The translations under genes and the position numbers were made by a program. Source: Sequoia sempervirens (lineage: Eukaryota > Streptophyta > Pinopsida > Cupressales > Cupressaceae). Taken from it: DNA of 64,000 nt. The stretch lies in assembly GCA_007258455.2 (NCBI GenBank), contig VDFB02321253.1, forward strand, positions 1 through 64,000. Reading direction: 5' to 3'. The notes below the pieces were generated by a model. It had not been told where the DNA came from. It saw only the letters and a program-made list of their open reading frames with translations, and searched no databases. Every line of letters begins with the position of its first letter. Within the stretch, counting starts at the first letter, position 1. Positions 35,520 to 46,994 of this stretch are shown here, in pieces.

Positions 35520-37094
35520 TGTAGTGTAGGAAAATGCACACCCTTGCATTTTCACACTTGTTTGGGCCCGCCTTGCTTTATTTATCCCTTTTTGTGTCTT
35601 AATTGGTCCTATTTTGCATCCACAAGCCCAATGAACTATATCTTCTTATAGCTAATCCCGACAAACATCAAGCAATAAATGATAATTTAATGATTTTGGC
35701 TAAGTGTCCTTGATTTTTGGGTTGGGACTAAGACACTACCTAGGGCATCTTTATCCCCCAAAGGTCTTGGGACCTTGATTTCAAGTGTGCCTTAAATGGG
35801 CCCCTTTTTGGAGTCTGTGCCCCGAGTTTCATGCCTCAGGACTAAGACACCACCTAGGGAATCTTAGTGCCCCTTAAGGTATTTTCAAGATTTAATTTCA
35901 AATCTTGGCGAGATTTAGCCTCCTTTAATTAATGCATTCATATGTCGGCTTTTTGTGGTGTAATTTTGGGATATTAAGCATGGATAAGTATAAATACAAG
36001 GTTCCTTCACTCATTTTCATAACAAGCATTCAAGTATTCATTCCTAAGGAAATTTTATGAGATCAAGAGCAATTCATCAAACATTTGGAGCCATCATCAA
36101 GATTCAAGCATCATATCAAGGATATTGTTGCATCATGTTTGTTATTGTGCTAACATTTGTGTTGTAGGGTTTATGATTCAAGCAAGTGTTTCAAAGATCA
36201 ATATCATTCAAGTAAGAGTCAAGAACCACATGCATTGCAAAAATTTCAAGCATATTTGTAGCACCTTATTACAAGGGTTAGGTGAGTTGCAACATAGCAT
36301 TTTGTTCATTCATCATTTCCCTCCATTTCATTCTATTTCAAGGTTTAATTACCAATAAGGGGTTTGACCAAGGAAAACCCCCATTTACTAACAATCAACA
36401 AGTTTTTCTTCTCTTGCATGTTTGTGATTGCAGATTTAGGTTGAAGATTTGAAGATCATTTGAAGTGCAAAGTTGCAAAGTTGTCATCTTCACGAAAACT
36501 CACCTACAAGCCAGATTTGAAAGTTTCAGAACCTAAGATCATAAAAGGAAGTGTAGACATCAAGCTTAGGATCACATTCAAATATTTCAGAAATTTAGAT
36601 AGGGACTAAGACGGTAGCAAGGGAATCTTAGTCCTCCAAGTGGAATTTTACAGAGATTCTCTCAGATCCTGTTCTAACATCCGAAGATTCCGCATCCACC
36701 CCAAAAAATAGCAACGGGACTAATAAGACAGTAAGGGTGTCTTAGTCCTCCCTAGCATATTTTGACAACTTCTTTGCATTTCCAAAATCCTTATTACATT
36801 TTCAGACTTCCCAGGTACACATACCCTAACTTTTTGCTTAATTAAATCATTTTTTTTCATTATTTGGCTTGCATTACTAGGTTTTGTAAGTTGAATGTTA
36901 AAGTGTATTTTCCAAGCTTTTGCTTGGTGGTGAACCCCTTAAAGCCTAAAAGAACCCCTCCTAGGTCTTCCTCGTTGAGAATTGACTCACCCTTTGGGGT
37001 TGATAGTCAATCCAATTTGGGGTTCCTAGGACATAATTGAATGACCTAGAGAGAATAGTGGGCACATCCCCCCACCTATTTTCTTTACGATTCA
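35520..37094 (+). repeat. Gypsy 5' LTR
   Basis: It starts TGTAGTGTAGGAAAATGC and ends TTTACGATTCA. A TATA box TATAAATA lies at 35,989-35,996, about 470 bp into the LTR, implying a transcript start near 36,020. Hairpin motifs occur at 35,724-35,757 and 35,838-35,873 (U3, before TATA) and 36,602-36,635 and 36,716-36,751 (transcribed part). Confidence 0.9.
35989..35996 (+). promoter_or_regulatory. TATA box of the gypsy 5' LTR
   Basis: TATAAATA sits in the context GGATAAGTATAAATACAAGG and is conserved at the equivalent place in the 3' LTR (44,122-44,129). Confidence 0.75.
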
Positions 37095-37125
37095 TTTTGG
37101 TGAACTTGACATGAAAGTGCATCTA
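37095..37125 (+). promoter_or_regulatory. Candidate primer-binding region of the gypsy element
   Basis: Immediately after the LTR the sequence reads TTTTGGTGAACTTGACATG, the usual position for a tRNA primer-binding site starting TGG. I cannot assign the tRNA from sequence alone. Confidence 0.45.
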
Positions 37126-37480
37126 GGGTTTCTTGAATATCTAGGTTGCATTCATTCTTGCATTGCATCTTGCATTAGTGAAAGTGCATCTAGGGTTTCT
37201 CACATTTGCATTAGTGAAAGTGCATATAGGCTGCATTTTTGCTTTCTTGCATCAATGTATCTCATTGCAAAACTGAAAAAGTGCATTGTCAATCATCCTA
37301 ATTTTGTTTAGAAACATTGTTATTGCATTCAAAATTGAAAAAAATTGCATCCAACTTTGCATCTAATTGCTTGTCATTAGTTACTTTTTCTTGCATTCAT
37401 TTGCACAGTTTTTTGTTTCTAAACATCAGGTTCCTGGGTAGGAAACCTGGGAACACTACAAACCTGGGAAAACCTCTACT

Positions 37481-37629
37481 GGGACTAAAATTCCCTTACT
37501 GGCGTCTTAGTCCCTTTGTGGGTTTTTGGCTCAGAATCTTCTCTATCTTGTTTTTTGTCTGTTCTAGTTTTTGGAACCTTAGAATTTCACTAGTAGGACC
37601 AAGACACCCTTACTGGCGTCTTAGTACCT
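37481..37629 (+). repeat. Two further hairpin motifs in the gypsy leader
   Basis: Copies at 37,481-37,514 (GGGACTAAAA...GCGTCTTAGTCCC) and 37,594-37,629 (AGGACCAAGACAC...GCGTCTTAGTACC) repeat the LTR hairpin motif between the LTR and the first gag-like frame. The downstream arm is the better conserved. Confidence 0.8.
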
Positions 37630-38096
37630 ATTGAGTATGAAGCTACAATTTTCAGGATTTAAATTGACTTTTCTATGCTTCCTAAGCCTCCTAGTAACAT
37701 ATAATATAAGTTTGGAAAGTTTCGGGAACATCTATTTTATGCATCTAGGTCAAAAACATCAATTTAGGGCACTCATTTTTGAAATCATTTCAATTACAAG
37801 CATCCTTAGATCTGAAAATGCTCACATTTCTAAAACTTTGCATAATATGGATAAAAGTACTTTTCACTTTTGCATATACAATGTTTTCATTCATAAAAGT
37901 TTGCATGAGTTTGATAAAAGTTCTTTTCATTTTTGGATATACATTGTTTACATTCTTAATGTTTGCATGCATTGGATAAAAGTTTTTTGCATCTTTGGAT
38001 TTACATTGTTTACATTATTAAACATTGCATGAGATGGTTAAAAGTACTTTTCATTTTTGGTCAAACAATGTTAGTACCTTACCTTTCTAGGCACGC

Positions 38097-38755
38097 TAAG
38101 AAAAAGTTCATATCCCCTCCCTATGAGAGTGTTCTAGTGAAAGAGAATACAACCTTGGACAATCCTAACGATCATATCCGTTCTTCTCCTAATATCTCTC
38201 CTATTTGTGAAGAAGATATTTTGGTGTTAGAATAACCAATCAATGAGAGTTTTGAGAGTCCTAGTTGTTTCTCTCCTCTTACCTCTCTTAGTGAACAAGA
38301 CATTGATGAACAAGACAAAACAACCATAGGTAATCATGACAACCACATAACCATTGAAACTAAACAACTAGTCTATGTATTAATCTCCCAACATCTTCGC
38401 CTCTTGTGATAATGTTCTAGAGGATGAAAGTGTAAGTAAGGAAGATATGTTGGTGTTGGATTATCAAACCTTTAAGATCTATGACAATCCTCTTTATGAT
38501 CCTTCCCCTATCTATCCTATTTTGGAAGACATTATAGGACAAAGGAATGCAATTACAGATAATCATGATAATTACATTTTTTTATCTCCTAGTATCTCTC
38601 CTAGTTGTGAGGAAGATGCCTTGGTGTTAGAAAATACAACCAGTTGGTGTAGTTGGTGTTCCAAGGCTTGCTTGCACAATCTACTAGAAGACCTTTTCAC
38701 TGTCTCCTTCCTGGAACCTGATACCAATAGGTTCTTGTTAGGCTTGGATGGTTAA
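38097..38755 (+). pseudogene. Acidic gag-like ORF of the gypsy element with internal repeats
   Basis: Plus-strand frames encode Asp/Glu/Ser/Pro-rich sequence. A motif occurs twice: SSPNISPICEEDILVLE (ending 38,235) and LSPSISPSCEEDALVLE (about 38,580-38,635), with similar preceding NDHI or HDNY words. It has stop codons between the copies. A related acidic context appears again at 40,290-40,470. Function is unknown. The position between leader and protease, and low complexity, suggest a gag-side accessory or N-terminal region of a Tat-type element. Confidence 0.5.
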
Positions 38756-38909
38756 CCAAGTCCTACTCCAACTCTTCTCCAAGAGTTTTCCCCTTGTGCT
38801 TCACCCTAGAAGACCAACACCTCTTTTGAAACTAGTATACTCTCTCTTGGACTTAGAAGAATCTAAGTGCCAACATCACATACAATCTTGAACTGTTTGC
38901 AGGGGTGCT

Positions 38910-40275
38910 AGAGGTACTGTAAACATGCATTTCACATCCAATTAGATCCATTTTGGATGGTATTCAATCTTCACACTACCCGATTTCAAGAATTTGCCTT
39001 GGTGAGGCCTAATTCCTTGTAGCCCTTACCAATCACCTTTTTGCTTTTCTTGCTTAAACTTGCCAAACAACCTAGCAAATAAACTTCACTTCCAGATACC
39101 CTTTTTGATCCTTTAAAATATTCACAGGGTTTCAGACCCCTGTCTCCTCTGTACAATAGATTCCTACAATCAAGGGTAATTAGGGCTAGTAGGCCTAATT
39201 CCTAGGGTTTTATCACTTTCTCTTTCAAATCTATCTCAAATGGATTGGTTGAAGTTTCAATCCTTCTAACATACCTAGACATGACAAAATCTCACCTGGA
39301 ACCATACTTTGTCCGTACTGTACTTCTTCCCCTGCCTAAGTTCTTCAAATTTTACTCTCAAACCTCTAACCAAACTTTCCAAGCTCGCCTAGGGTTTGAG
39401 TTTAGTAATACTTGCTCCATTCCCTATACTTCCTACTGCTAAATATTTACAGATCAATGGCTCCCCTTCCATACCCAACTAATCTCAGGAAGATCCCGTG
39501 GTCAGAGTTTATGGGGGAGCCATGAAAAGACTGATTGGACTGTACAAAACAAGAAAACTATCTACAACCTTAACCTATGAATTCAAAGCACTAAATCAAC
39601 TCAAAGCAACTTGATTACAAAATGAAAGATACTCAAAACTAATCTCTGAACACAAATACAGTGCTAAATCAGTATATACAATGCCTTTGATATCTCTGTT
39701 TCTCAAGATACTCGGGAAAACACAAAATTTTCAATCTTGTCTTCTATTCCACACACCAAAAAATTTAATTACAATGAACTAACTGCTTGTCTACGAGCCA
39801 CCACACTTACATAGATGCCTTTACCATGTTTCAAGGGATGTTGATCGATCCCACACTCCTAATTTTTAGGGGATCCAAGACAACTAAGTTGCATGCAACC
39901 TCACAAATGTTGTCATGCAACTTTACAACAACTTTTGCAACTTCCCATCATTGTGTCCTCTTCCTAACTTCTAGGACCTCAATCTCCTTGATTTCGAGCC
40001 ATCAACTCCCCTAACTGCCTCTTGGCATCTTCTAACAATGACCATGTGTTTAGAACACATTTAAGGCTCAACACTCAAGTTAACCTACTAAGCTAATTAA
40101 AGCAAAAGATACTTAACAAAGAATAAGCTAAGGTGACCTTAGTCCTAATGACTAATTCACTTATTCCACACACAACCAAGACCTCCTAAGGTCCAAAATG
40201 AACACACTATCACCTTGACTTGGCTAAGGTCAGGTACAAGCCAAAATTGAACATAACAAATTGGAGTTTAGCCTA
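38910..40275. other. Possible insertion within the gypsy internal region
   Basis: The gag-like acidic reading is absent here and resumes at about 40,285. The stretch is flanked by GGTGCT at 38,904-38,909 and 40,276-40,281. It contains no recognisable domain. Its ends (AGAGGTACTG and TTTAGCCTA) do not match a known terminal inverted repeat, so the insertion idea is tentative. Confidence 0.35.
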
Positions 40276-40284
40276 GGTGCTCCT

Positions 40285-40998
40285 GCACCACCAGTGAAGT
40301 TCATGAAGAAAAAATTAATGAAAAAGATAATGGTATCATTGATAGGCAAGGCAATTCAACCATTGATGAGACCCCTACTTGTGATGAATTCATTTTAGAA
40401 GAACCAATCCTTGAATGTCAAGAACATTTGGTTTGTAGTTCTCCTAAAAACTCTCCTACTAGGGAATATATAACGATGGAAGAAAATGAGAACATTGACA
40501 ATAGTAATTGCTTAAATGAAGATGATGAAGTAACATTAGATTGTTCTTCACTAGGAGATCATGAAAACAAGGATAATTCTTCTAAGGTTATGCACATTAG
40601 ATACCCCTTGGAGTACTCTCCTGAGCCTAAACTTATCATTCATCCACCCTCTCAAAAACTACAAGTTCAAAACAAACCCGTCCTTATCCTCAAACCACCT
40701 AAGAACAATGTTTCACAACAACCGCATTACAATACCGTTGCTCATACATACAACACTAGGAACAACCCACAACCAAGACAAACAACTTCAACATGCCTCC
40801 CTTTACCTAATCCCATTTTTCCTAGTGCTCCTCATTTAACTTTGTAAAGTGGGAAGGAGTATGATATTGTTGAGCAACTAAAGAATACTCCTACAAAGAT
40901 ATCCCTATGGGACCTAATTCAAAATTCACCTAATTATCACACTATGCTTCAAACAACCTTGCAACAAGTTCCTATCTCTTGTAATGTGCAACCAAATG
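40285..40998 (+). pseudogene. Gypsy gag-pol linker region
   Basis: The plus-strand frame carries an acidic part (EYITMEENENIDNSNCLNED), a Pro/Gln-rich part (KPPKNNVSQQPHYNT, THNTR-like), a TAA stop at 40,845-40,847, and then in the same frame YDIVEQLKNTPTKISLWDLI. This last motif precedes the protease in plant Tat-type gypsy polyproteins. A TAG near 40,999 and a shift of frame separate it from the protease. Confidence 0.65.
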
Positions 40999-40999
40999 A

Positions 41000-41794
41000 C
41001 TAGAAGCCCCGATTCAAGGAATAAATGTTGACATTGTTTTCCACCAAAGTGAGCTCCCTCCTTTGGAAGTGCAAAAAAAACATGATGCTTTCATGATCAT
41101 AGTTCAATACAATAGCACAGGGATAAAGCGAACCCTTGTTGACAATGGCTCAGCCTTAAATGTGTGCAGTGTAAGCCTTTTGGATAAGCTTGGTGTCAAT
41201 AAATCAAAAAATCAACATGATTCTTTATCTATTAAGGGATTTGACAATATAGGAAAGCAACCGATTGGAGTGATCACTTTACCTATTAAAGTTGGAAAGG
41301 CCACAATAGAAACACCAATCCATGTTATGCCTCATGATCTTTCATAGAATGTCCTTTTAGGCAGATCGTGGATTCATGCAATGAATGGAGTGCCTTCTAC
41401 CCTTCATCGTAAAATGAAGTATGTCTACAACAACAGAGTGTACACATTAGATGCTAATAATGAGCCTTATAGCGTTTTACAACTTGAGAAAAACAAGGAG
41501 AATCCTTTGAAAACATTGACACCAACTACACAATTGGAACCCACACAACAAAAAGACAAAGAAAAACATATTGAGCAAATCATGAAACTATTAGAAGATG
41601 ATTGGGGTTCCTTAGAATTCAAACCAACATTCATGGGAGAATACAAGATCATAAACAAAGAGCCTGGAAATGGAAAAGCAAAAGCAATAATGTCAACACA
41701 AAATTTGGACGACCCTTTGAAAGCATCCACCTCAACCACTTTCGAACAAATGACAAAAAATTACACAACAAACTTTGATGAACTTAATCAATAG
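41000..41794 (+). pseudogene. Gypsy aspartic protease region
   Basis: The frame reads INVDIVFHQSELPPLEVQ, then KRTLVDNGSALNVCSVSLLD with the catalytic-loop form DNGS used by plant Tat/Athila proteases in place of DTGA or DSGA. It continues with GVITLPIKVG and VLLGRSWIHAMNGVPSTLH, the second protease motif. A TAG at 41,345-41,347 interrupts just before VLLGRSW, and another TAG ends the stretch at 41,792-41,794; both are in frame with the flanking coding sequence. The protease would cleave the Gag-Pol precursor. With two stops this copy is probably inactive unless read through. Confidence 0.85.
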
Positions 41795-41956
41795 CAAGCT
41801 TCGAATCCTAAAGAAATGAAAAAGCTTTATGGAAAAGGTTACAAACTTATGAAACAACTAGGATATAGTGGAAAAGGATGTGGTGCTAGAGAACAAGGTA
41901 TCCTTGTCCCTATAGAGCCTAACACACAAGAAAAGACTAGTGGACATGGATATTAA
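41795..41956 (+). pseudogene. G-patch domain downstream of the gypsy protease
   Basis: In the same frame as the protease, just after TAG at 41,792, the sequence reads KKLYGKGYKLMKQLGYSGKG then CGAREQGILVPIEP and ends at a TAA near 41,954. The spaced glycines and hydrophobic positions match the G-patch RNA-binding motif. A G-patch directly after an aspartic protease is known from betaretroviruses, where it aids RNA binding during reverse transcription; the same role here is an inference. Confidence 0.75.
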
Positions 41957-42034
41957 CCCTCAAAAGAAACAAACAAGCCTTCACTTAATATCAACACTCT
42001 AACAAAAGATTCCTCTAAGCCAACTTTAACAATA

Positions 42035-42506
42035 GTGCATCTTGAATTGATAGACACTAGTGGTCTCGATTGTTATCCTTTGAAAGAAACGAAACAAACA
42101 AAGACATCTTTGCTTAATGTCAATGTCATCTCACAAAACACTAATGGTTTGAATTTGTTCAATTTTACACCTTCCTTTAAAGAAGAGAACAAAATCTCAC
42201 AACCTAAAGAGTCTTGTGTAAGTATGACATCTTGTACTAAGCAAGAGATATCTTTGTCACAAAACAAAGCAACATCTCCTACTTTTGATAAAAAAAAGTA
42301 TCTTGTCAAGACTCCTCCAAGATTGTTTGATATCCCTCCCTCCAAGAGCACAAAAGAAATTTTACTACAAACATTTATTTTGTGCACATCATAGAGTTCA
42401 TGGTCATTCTACTAATGAATGTAAGGCTTTAAGTGATAAAATTCAACATCTTAACCTAGAGTGTGGTGCTCTTCCTTATGAGAGAGTACCCAATTCCTCT
42501 AATTGA
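42035..42506 (+). pseudogene. Gypsy polar region with CHHC zinc-knuckle-like end
   Basis: A Ser/Thr/Lys-rich stretch (42,035-42,360) leads, after a one-step frame change, into YYKHLFCAHHRVHGHSTNEC followed by KALSDKIQHLNLE. The C...H..HGH...C pattern followed by LxxxIxxL is found in gag-pol linkers of plant Tat-like gypsy elements. Reading frame stops at 42,504. RT coding would be expected next but is not seen. Confidence 0.6.
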
Positions 42507-43653
42507 TATTGATTTTCACTTTAGCATGTTTCTTATCAGCTCACCCTTGTCCTGCACTAAGTGTGGGAAAGGGGTTAGGTAGCCTTGTCCTCATATGTCA
42601 CTTGTCGTTGTCTCTTCTGGCTAGTTGATTGTCTTTCATGTACATGTAAGAGCAAGCTTGGGATGTGGATGACATGCCTTAAGTTGGCTCGCATGTGATG
42701 TACTGAGTTATGCATTTTGGGGGAACCCCTTTCTCTTCTCATGACGTAGCTTATCAGAAACATATGACTTGGCATAGGTATTTCCAAATAATATCTCATG
42801 TCTTCTTCAAGCAATTTCTCATAGAAATGGTGTTAGCAACCACATGAAAGTGGGGGCATACATCGACACTCATGTTTCATTGTGAGATTTTCTTTCTTCT
42901 TGCGATGCATCCTTTTCTTGGTGGTGTCATTGGGTTTGATTTCTTCCGAGAGTGTGATATTTCCTTGCATTTGTCCTCTCTTTGAGATGTTAAGCACAAT
43001 ATTCCCTAAGATGAGACCTTGCATGAACTAAGCAAAATCCCTTTGAACATCCCTCTTTCTTCTTGCATTTTCTTTTTGTACCTTATTAAATTCATGGATG
43101 TATGGCTTTGATATGGTCCCCTGGGGCTCACCTAGTGAACAACTAGCTTCACTAGCCCTTGTGAGCGTGCATTTTTCCTTTTGTCCTTATCATGGTCATG
43201 GGGGTATGACATTGATATTGACCTCTTGGGGCTCACCTAGTGGACAACTAGCTTCACTAGCCCTTGTGAGCATGTGTTTTGTTTGCATAGTGGACAACGT
43301 GTTCCACTTGTAAACCTCTTTTGGAAAAACAACCTAGACCTGGTCCACAACGCGTTGGACAACCAATCGAAGCTTCATCCATTGCATTTTTGATTCTATT
43401 TTTTTTCCTTTTTTATCTTTGATGTTGTATGATTGTGATATGGTTATGGCTTCATTTATCATCCACAAGTGTGTTCCTTTGTGCCTATGTTGGCTTCCCA
43501 TTGGATTTTGATCCTAGGGGCTTGGCCACCCTCTTGGTTATTGTCATCCTATCTTACTAACATTTGTACATTGGAACCCCTCTTGATTGTGTGGTTGCCT
43601 ATTTTAGTGTGAGTTTGAAGCAAGTTCATCCTCTCACTAAAGTGGGGGCTAAA
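42507..43653. other. Non-coding 3' part of the gypsy internal region
   Basis: No RT, RNase H or integrase motif is visible on either strand. A 105-bp direct repeat carrying GGGGCTCACCTAGTG and ACAACTAGCTTCACTAGCCC occurs at about 43,123 and 43,228. The stretch ends in the polypurine tract at 43,640-43,653. Confidence 0.6.
43640..43653 (+). promoter_or_regulatory. Polypurine tract of the gypsy element
   Basis: AAGTGGGGGCTAAA lies immediately before the TG start of the 3' LTR, the standard place for plus-strand DNA priming. Confidence 0.75.
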
Positions 43654-45239
43654 TGCAGTGTAGGAAAATGCATACCCTTGCATTTTCACACTTGTTTGGG
43701 CCCACCTTGCTTTATTTATTCCTATTTGTGTCTTAATTGGTCCTATTTTTCATCCACAAGCCCAATGAACTATATCCTTTTATGGCTAATCCCAACAAAC
43801 ATCAAGGGATAAATGATAATTTAATGATTCTGGCTAAGTGTCCCTAATTTTTGGTTCGGGACTAAGATGCCACCTAGGGTGTCTTTTTCCCCAAAGGTCT
43901 TGGGACCCTGATTTCAAGTGTGCCTTAAATGGGCCCCTTTTTGGAGTCTGTGCCCCAAGTTTCATGCCTTGAGACTAAGACACCACCTAGGGAATCTTAG
44001 TCCCCCTTAAGGTATTTTCAGGATTTAATTTCAAATCTTGGTGGGATTTAACCTTCTTTTATTAATGAATTCATATGTCGGCTTGTTGTGGTGTAATTTT
44101 GGGATATCAAGCATGGATAAGTATAAATACAAGGTTCCTTCACTCATTTTCATAACAAGCATTCAAGTATTCATTCCTAAGGAAACTTTATGATATCAAG
44201 AGCAATTCATCAAGCATTCGGAGCGATCATCAAGATTCAAGCATCATATCAAGGATATTGTTGCATCATGTTTGTTATTGTGCTAACATTTGTGATGTAG
44301 GGTTTATGATTCAAGCAAGTGTTTCAAAGATCAATATCATTTAAGAGTCAAGAACCACATCCATTGCAGCCATTTCAAGCATATTTGCAACACCTTATTA
44401 CAAGGGTTTGGTGAGTTGCAACATAGCATTTTGTTCATTCATCATTTCCCTCTATTTCATTCTATTTCAAGGTTTAATTACCAACAAGGGGTTTAACCTT
44501 ATGCAAACCCCCATTTACTAACAATCAACAAGTTTTTCCTCTCTTGCATGTTTGTGATTGCAAATTTAGGTTGAAGACTTGAAGATCATTTGAAGTGCAA
44601 AGTTGCATTGCAAAGTTGTCATCTTCACGGAAACTCACCTACAGGCCAGATCTGAAAATTTCAGAACTTGAGATCAAAGAAGAAGGAAGTGCAAACATCA
44701 AGCCTCAGGATCACATTTGAAGATTTCATAAATTCATATCGGGACTAAGACAGTAGCAAGGGCGTCTTAGTCCTCCAAGTGGAATTTTACAAAGATTCTC
44801 TCGAATCTTGTTCCGACATCCTCAGAAGATTCTGCATATGCCCCGAAAAACAACAACGAGACTAATAAGATAGTAAGGGCGTCTTAGTCCTTCCTGGAAT
44901 ATTTTGACAACTTCTTTGCATTTCCAAAATCCTTATCACATTTCTAGAATTTCCAGGTACACATACCCTAACTTTCTGTTGCTTAATTTCATCATTTTTT
45001 TTCATTATTTGGCTTGCATTACTAGGTTTTGTAAGTTGAAAGTTAAAGTGTCTTTTCCAAGCTTTTGCTTGGTGGCAAACCCCTCAAAGCCTAAAAGAAC
45101 CCCTCCTAGGTATTCCTTATTGAGAATTGACTCGCCCTTTGGGGTTGATATTCAATCTAATTTGGGGTTCCTAGGACACAATTGAATAACCTAGAGAAAA
45201 TAGTGGGCACATCCCCCCACCTATTTTCTTTACGGTTCA
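43654..45239 (+). repeat. Gypsy 3' LTR
   Basis: It is closely similar over its whole length to 35,520-37,094, begins TGCAGTGTAGGAAAATGC and ends TTTACGGTTCA. The TATA box is at 44,122-44,129. The four hairpin motifs lie at 43,858-43,892, 43,971-44,005, 44,741-44,775 and 44,858-44,893. Differences from the 5' LTR are scattered substitutions and small indels. Confidence 0.92.
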
Positions 45240-45244
45240 CTAAG

Positions 45245-45615
45245 CTAACATTTGAGAGCATACTACGTGCTCTTTCCAAATTGGTTATGTTCAAATTTTT
45301 TGTTGCATTGTTTTCTTGTGGTAAGAGGACCTATCTTAATTCTTTGAACTCCATTCTCTACATAATATTGATCAAATTATTTTGAACATTACTCACCCTC
45401 GTTGTTAGTTTTTAAGTATTTAATTTTGCAGGCGTTTTATTTTTTACAAGTGCCATGAAAATTTTAAACATACCAAAAAATTCAAATTTAGTTTTCATCA
45501 TGTAGACCCAAACCTTCATAGTACAATCATCCAAAAAAGTGACAAAATAATTGGACCCTCTAATAGGTGCCACCTTTGAGGGGCCAAAGACATCAGAATG
45601 CACTAGCCCCAATGG
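45245..45615 (-). pseudogene. Copia integrase core
   Basis: The minus-strand ORF encodes LVHSDVFGPSKVAPIRGSNY and FVTFLDDCTMKVWVYMMKTK, the first part of the DDE integrase core (Asp in HSDV and FLDD). Downstream, broken frames give FDQYYVENGVQRIK and GPLTTRKQCNKKFEH, matching the region around the catalytic glutamate. The gene is cut at 45,244 by the gypsy insertion and continues at 35,514. Confidence 0.85.
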
Positions 45616-45619
45616 ATGC

Positions 45620-46330
45620 GACTTCTCATTTTGCTTGGTAGAAAATATTGTCCTCTTTTGTTTGTCACATACATGAAATGCTCACATAATTTCAAATCTA
45701 TTGATTTCAAACTTGAATGTTGATTCTTCTTGTGCAAGATATCAAGACCCTTCTTGCTCATGTGAGGTCAAGCCTTTTATGCCAAAGTTATGTTCCATTA
45801 TCCACAATTACCATTGCAGCTCCAACTTTTGTTTGACACTTAGCACATACAATGTACTAGATTTTCTTCCTCAAGCAAATACCAATGCTCCTTTCGTCAC
45901 CTTCCACACACTTGAATCAAATGTAATACTACATTTGTGAGCACCCAATTTCCCATCTAAAATTATATTTATTTTGAGTTAAGGAACATGTCTAACATCC
46001 TTTAGCAGCCAGCTATTGCTATTTTTCATTTTTAATAGAACATCTCCCTTGACAATGCCACTACAAGACTCATAATCACCGAGTTAAAATTTGCTAAAAT
46101 TACCTTCTTGATAATTTCTAAATTAATCTTTGTATGATGTCACATGAAATGGTGCTTTCAAGTGAAATAGCCAAACATCTACATTGGATTCTCTTGTAGA
46201 CAAAACAAGAGCACCTACATCTTCTTCATAGTCTATATTTGCCTCATTTTGTTTTGACTAGTTTTTAGCCATTTTAAATGACCAAAAATTTCTTTTCATG
46301 TGGGCTTCCTTACCACAATACCAATTGATT
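45620..46330 (-). pseudogene. Copia gag zinc knuckle, protease and pre-integrase region
   Basis: Minus-strand frames read YCGKEAHMKRNFWSFK (zinc knuckle, with the last Cys lost to Phe), then VWLFHLKAPFHVTSYKD (protease, where the DSGA motif has been replaced), IVKGDVLLKMKNSSNWLLKD-like sequence, VRHVP and INIILDGKLG. Loss of the zinc ligand and of the catalytic Asp shows long decay. Upstream gag sequence to 46,990 is less clear. Confidence 0.75.
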
Positions 46331-46994
46331 TTTTTCCTCTAGATTTTGATCTTCCCTCATGATTATCCTTGTCTCATTCCCCTCTGTTGTTGGTTACCAA
46401 AGTGTCTCCCAATGAAGTACCTAAGTTTTTTTCTTTTTATGTCCTCATTGTGAAGAATCCCAACATCATCAAATTTTAGTATGCTTTACTTCTTACTGAA
46501 TACCGAGTTGCTAACACCCATAACAACTCCTTCTCAGCTATCATGTAAAGAAAAAAAACAAGATAACCTTGATTTCATCATCCAATATCGATTGAGATTA
46601 ACTAACTAATCAAGGTGTTGAACTCATTCTAATGATTTGTGATGGCATTGCCTTCATTTTCAAATTATACAATTTCTTCAACATAAATACTGGTAGAAGC
46701 TATCTCATACGTGTCTTATAGATGATCCCATACTCATTTTGGTCTCTTTTATGTTGAGACATTAAACAAGACATTACTAAATAGTGAGAGAATGACTGTG
46801 GCCACTACCTTCCAATCTAGTTTGTCCCAATTTTCATCCAACATTTTAATTAGATTTTTCGATTTTCCTTCCAACATGATCGAAAGTTCCTTTTGGATTA
46901 ATAGAGATTTGAGTTGTAATTTCCACATTTTTCTATCTCCTCCATTTCTTGTTTACAAGTGGTCTTCCCAATTCTCTTCGTCTTTGAAACTAAT

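Larger units (their letters stand above)
35520..45239 (+). mobile_element. Tat/Ogre-like Ty3/gypsy element without RT or integrase, 9,720 bp, TSD CTAAG
   Basis: It is flanked by perfect CTAAG repeats (35,515-35,519 and 45,240-45,244) inside the copia integrase. LTRs of 1,575 and 1,586 bp begin TG and end CA. A polypurine tract AAGTGGGGGCTAAA precedes the right LTR. The coding order is gag-like acidic ORFs, a YDIVEQLKNTPTKISLWDL motif, an aspartic protease, a G-patch and a CHHC segment, features of the Tat lineage. About 1.15 kb between 42,507 and 43,653 has no RT, RNase H or integrase, so this is a defective or non-autonomous derivative. Its LTRs are much alike, so it is younger than the host copia. 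Confidence 0.88.

Noticed and set aside
42035..42394. Possible RT or integrase in the gypsy element
   Set aside because: The frames are polar low-complexity and then a CHHC segment; no DD or DDE catalytic motif is found on either strand up to the polypurine tract.
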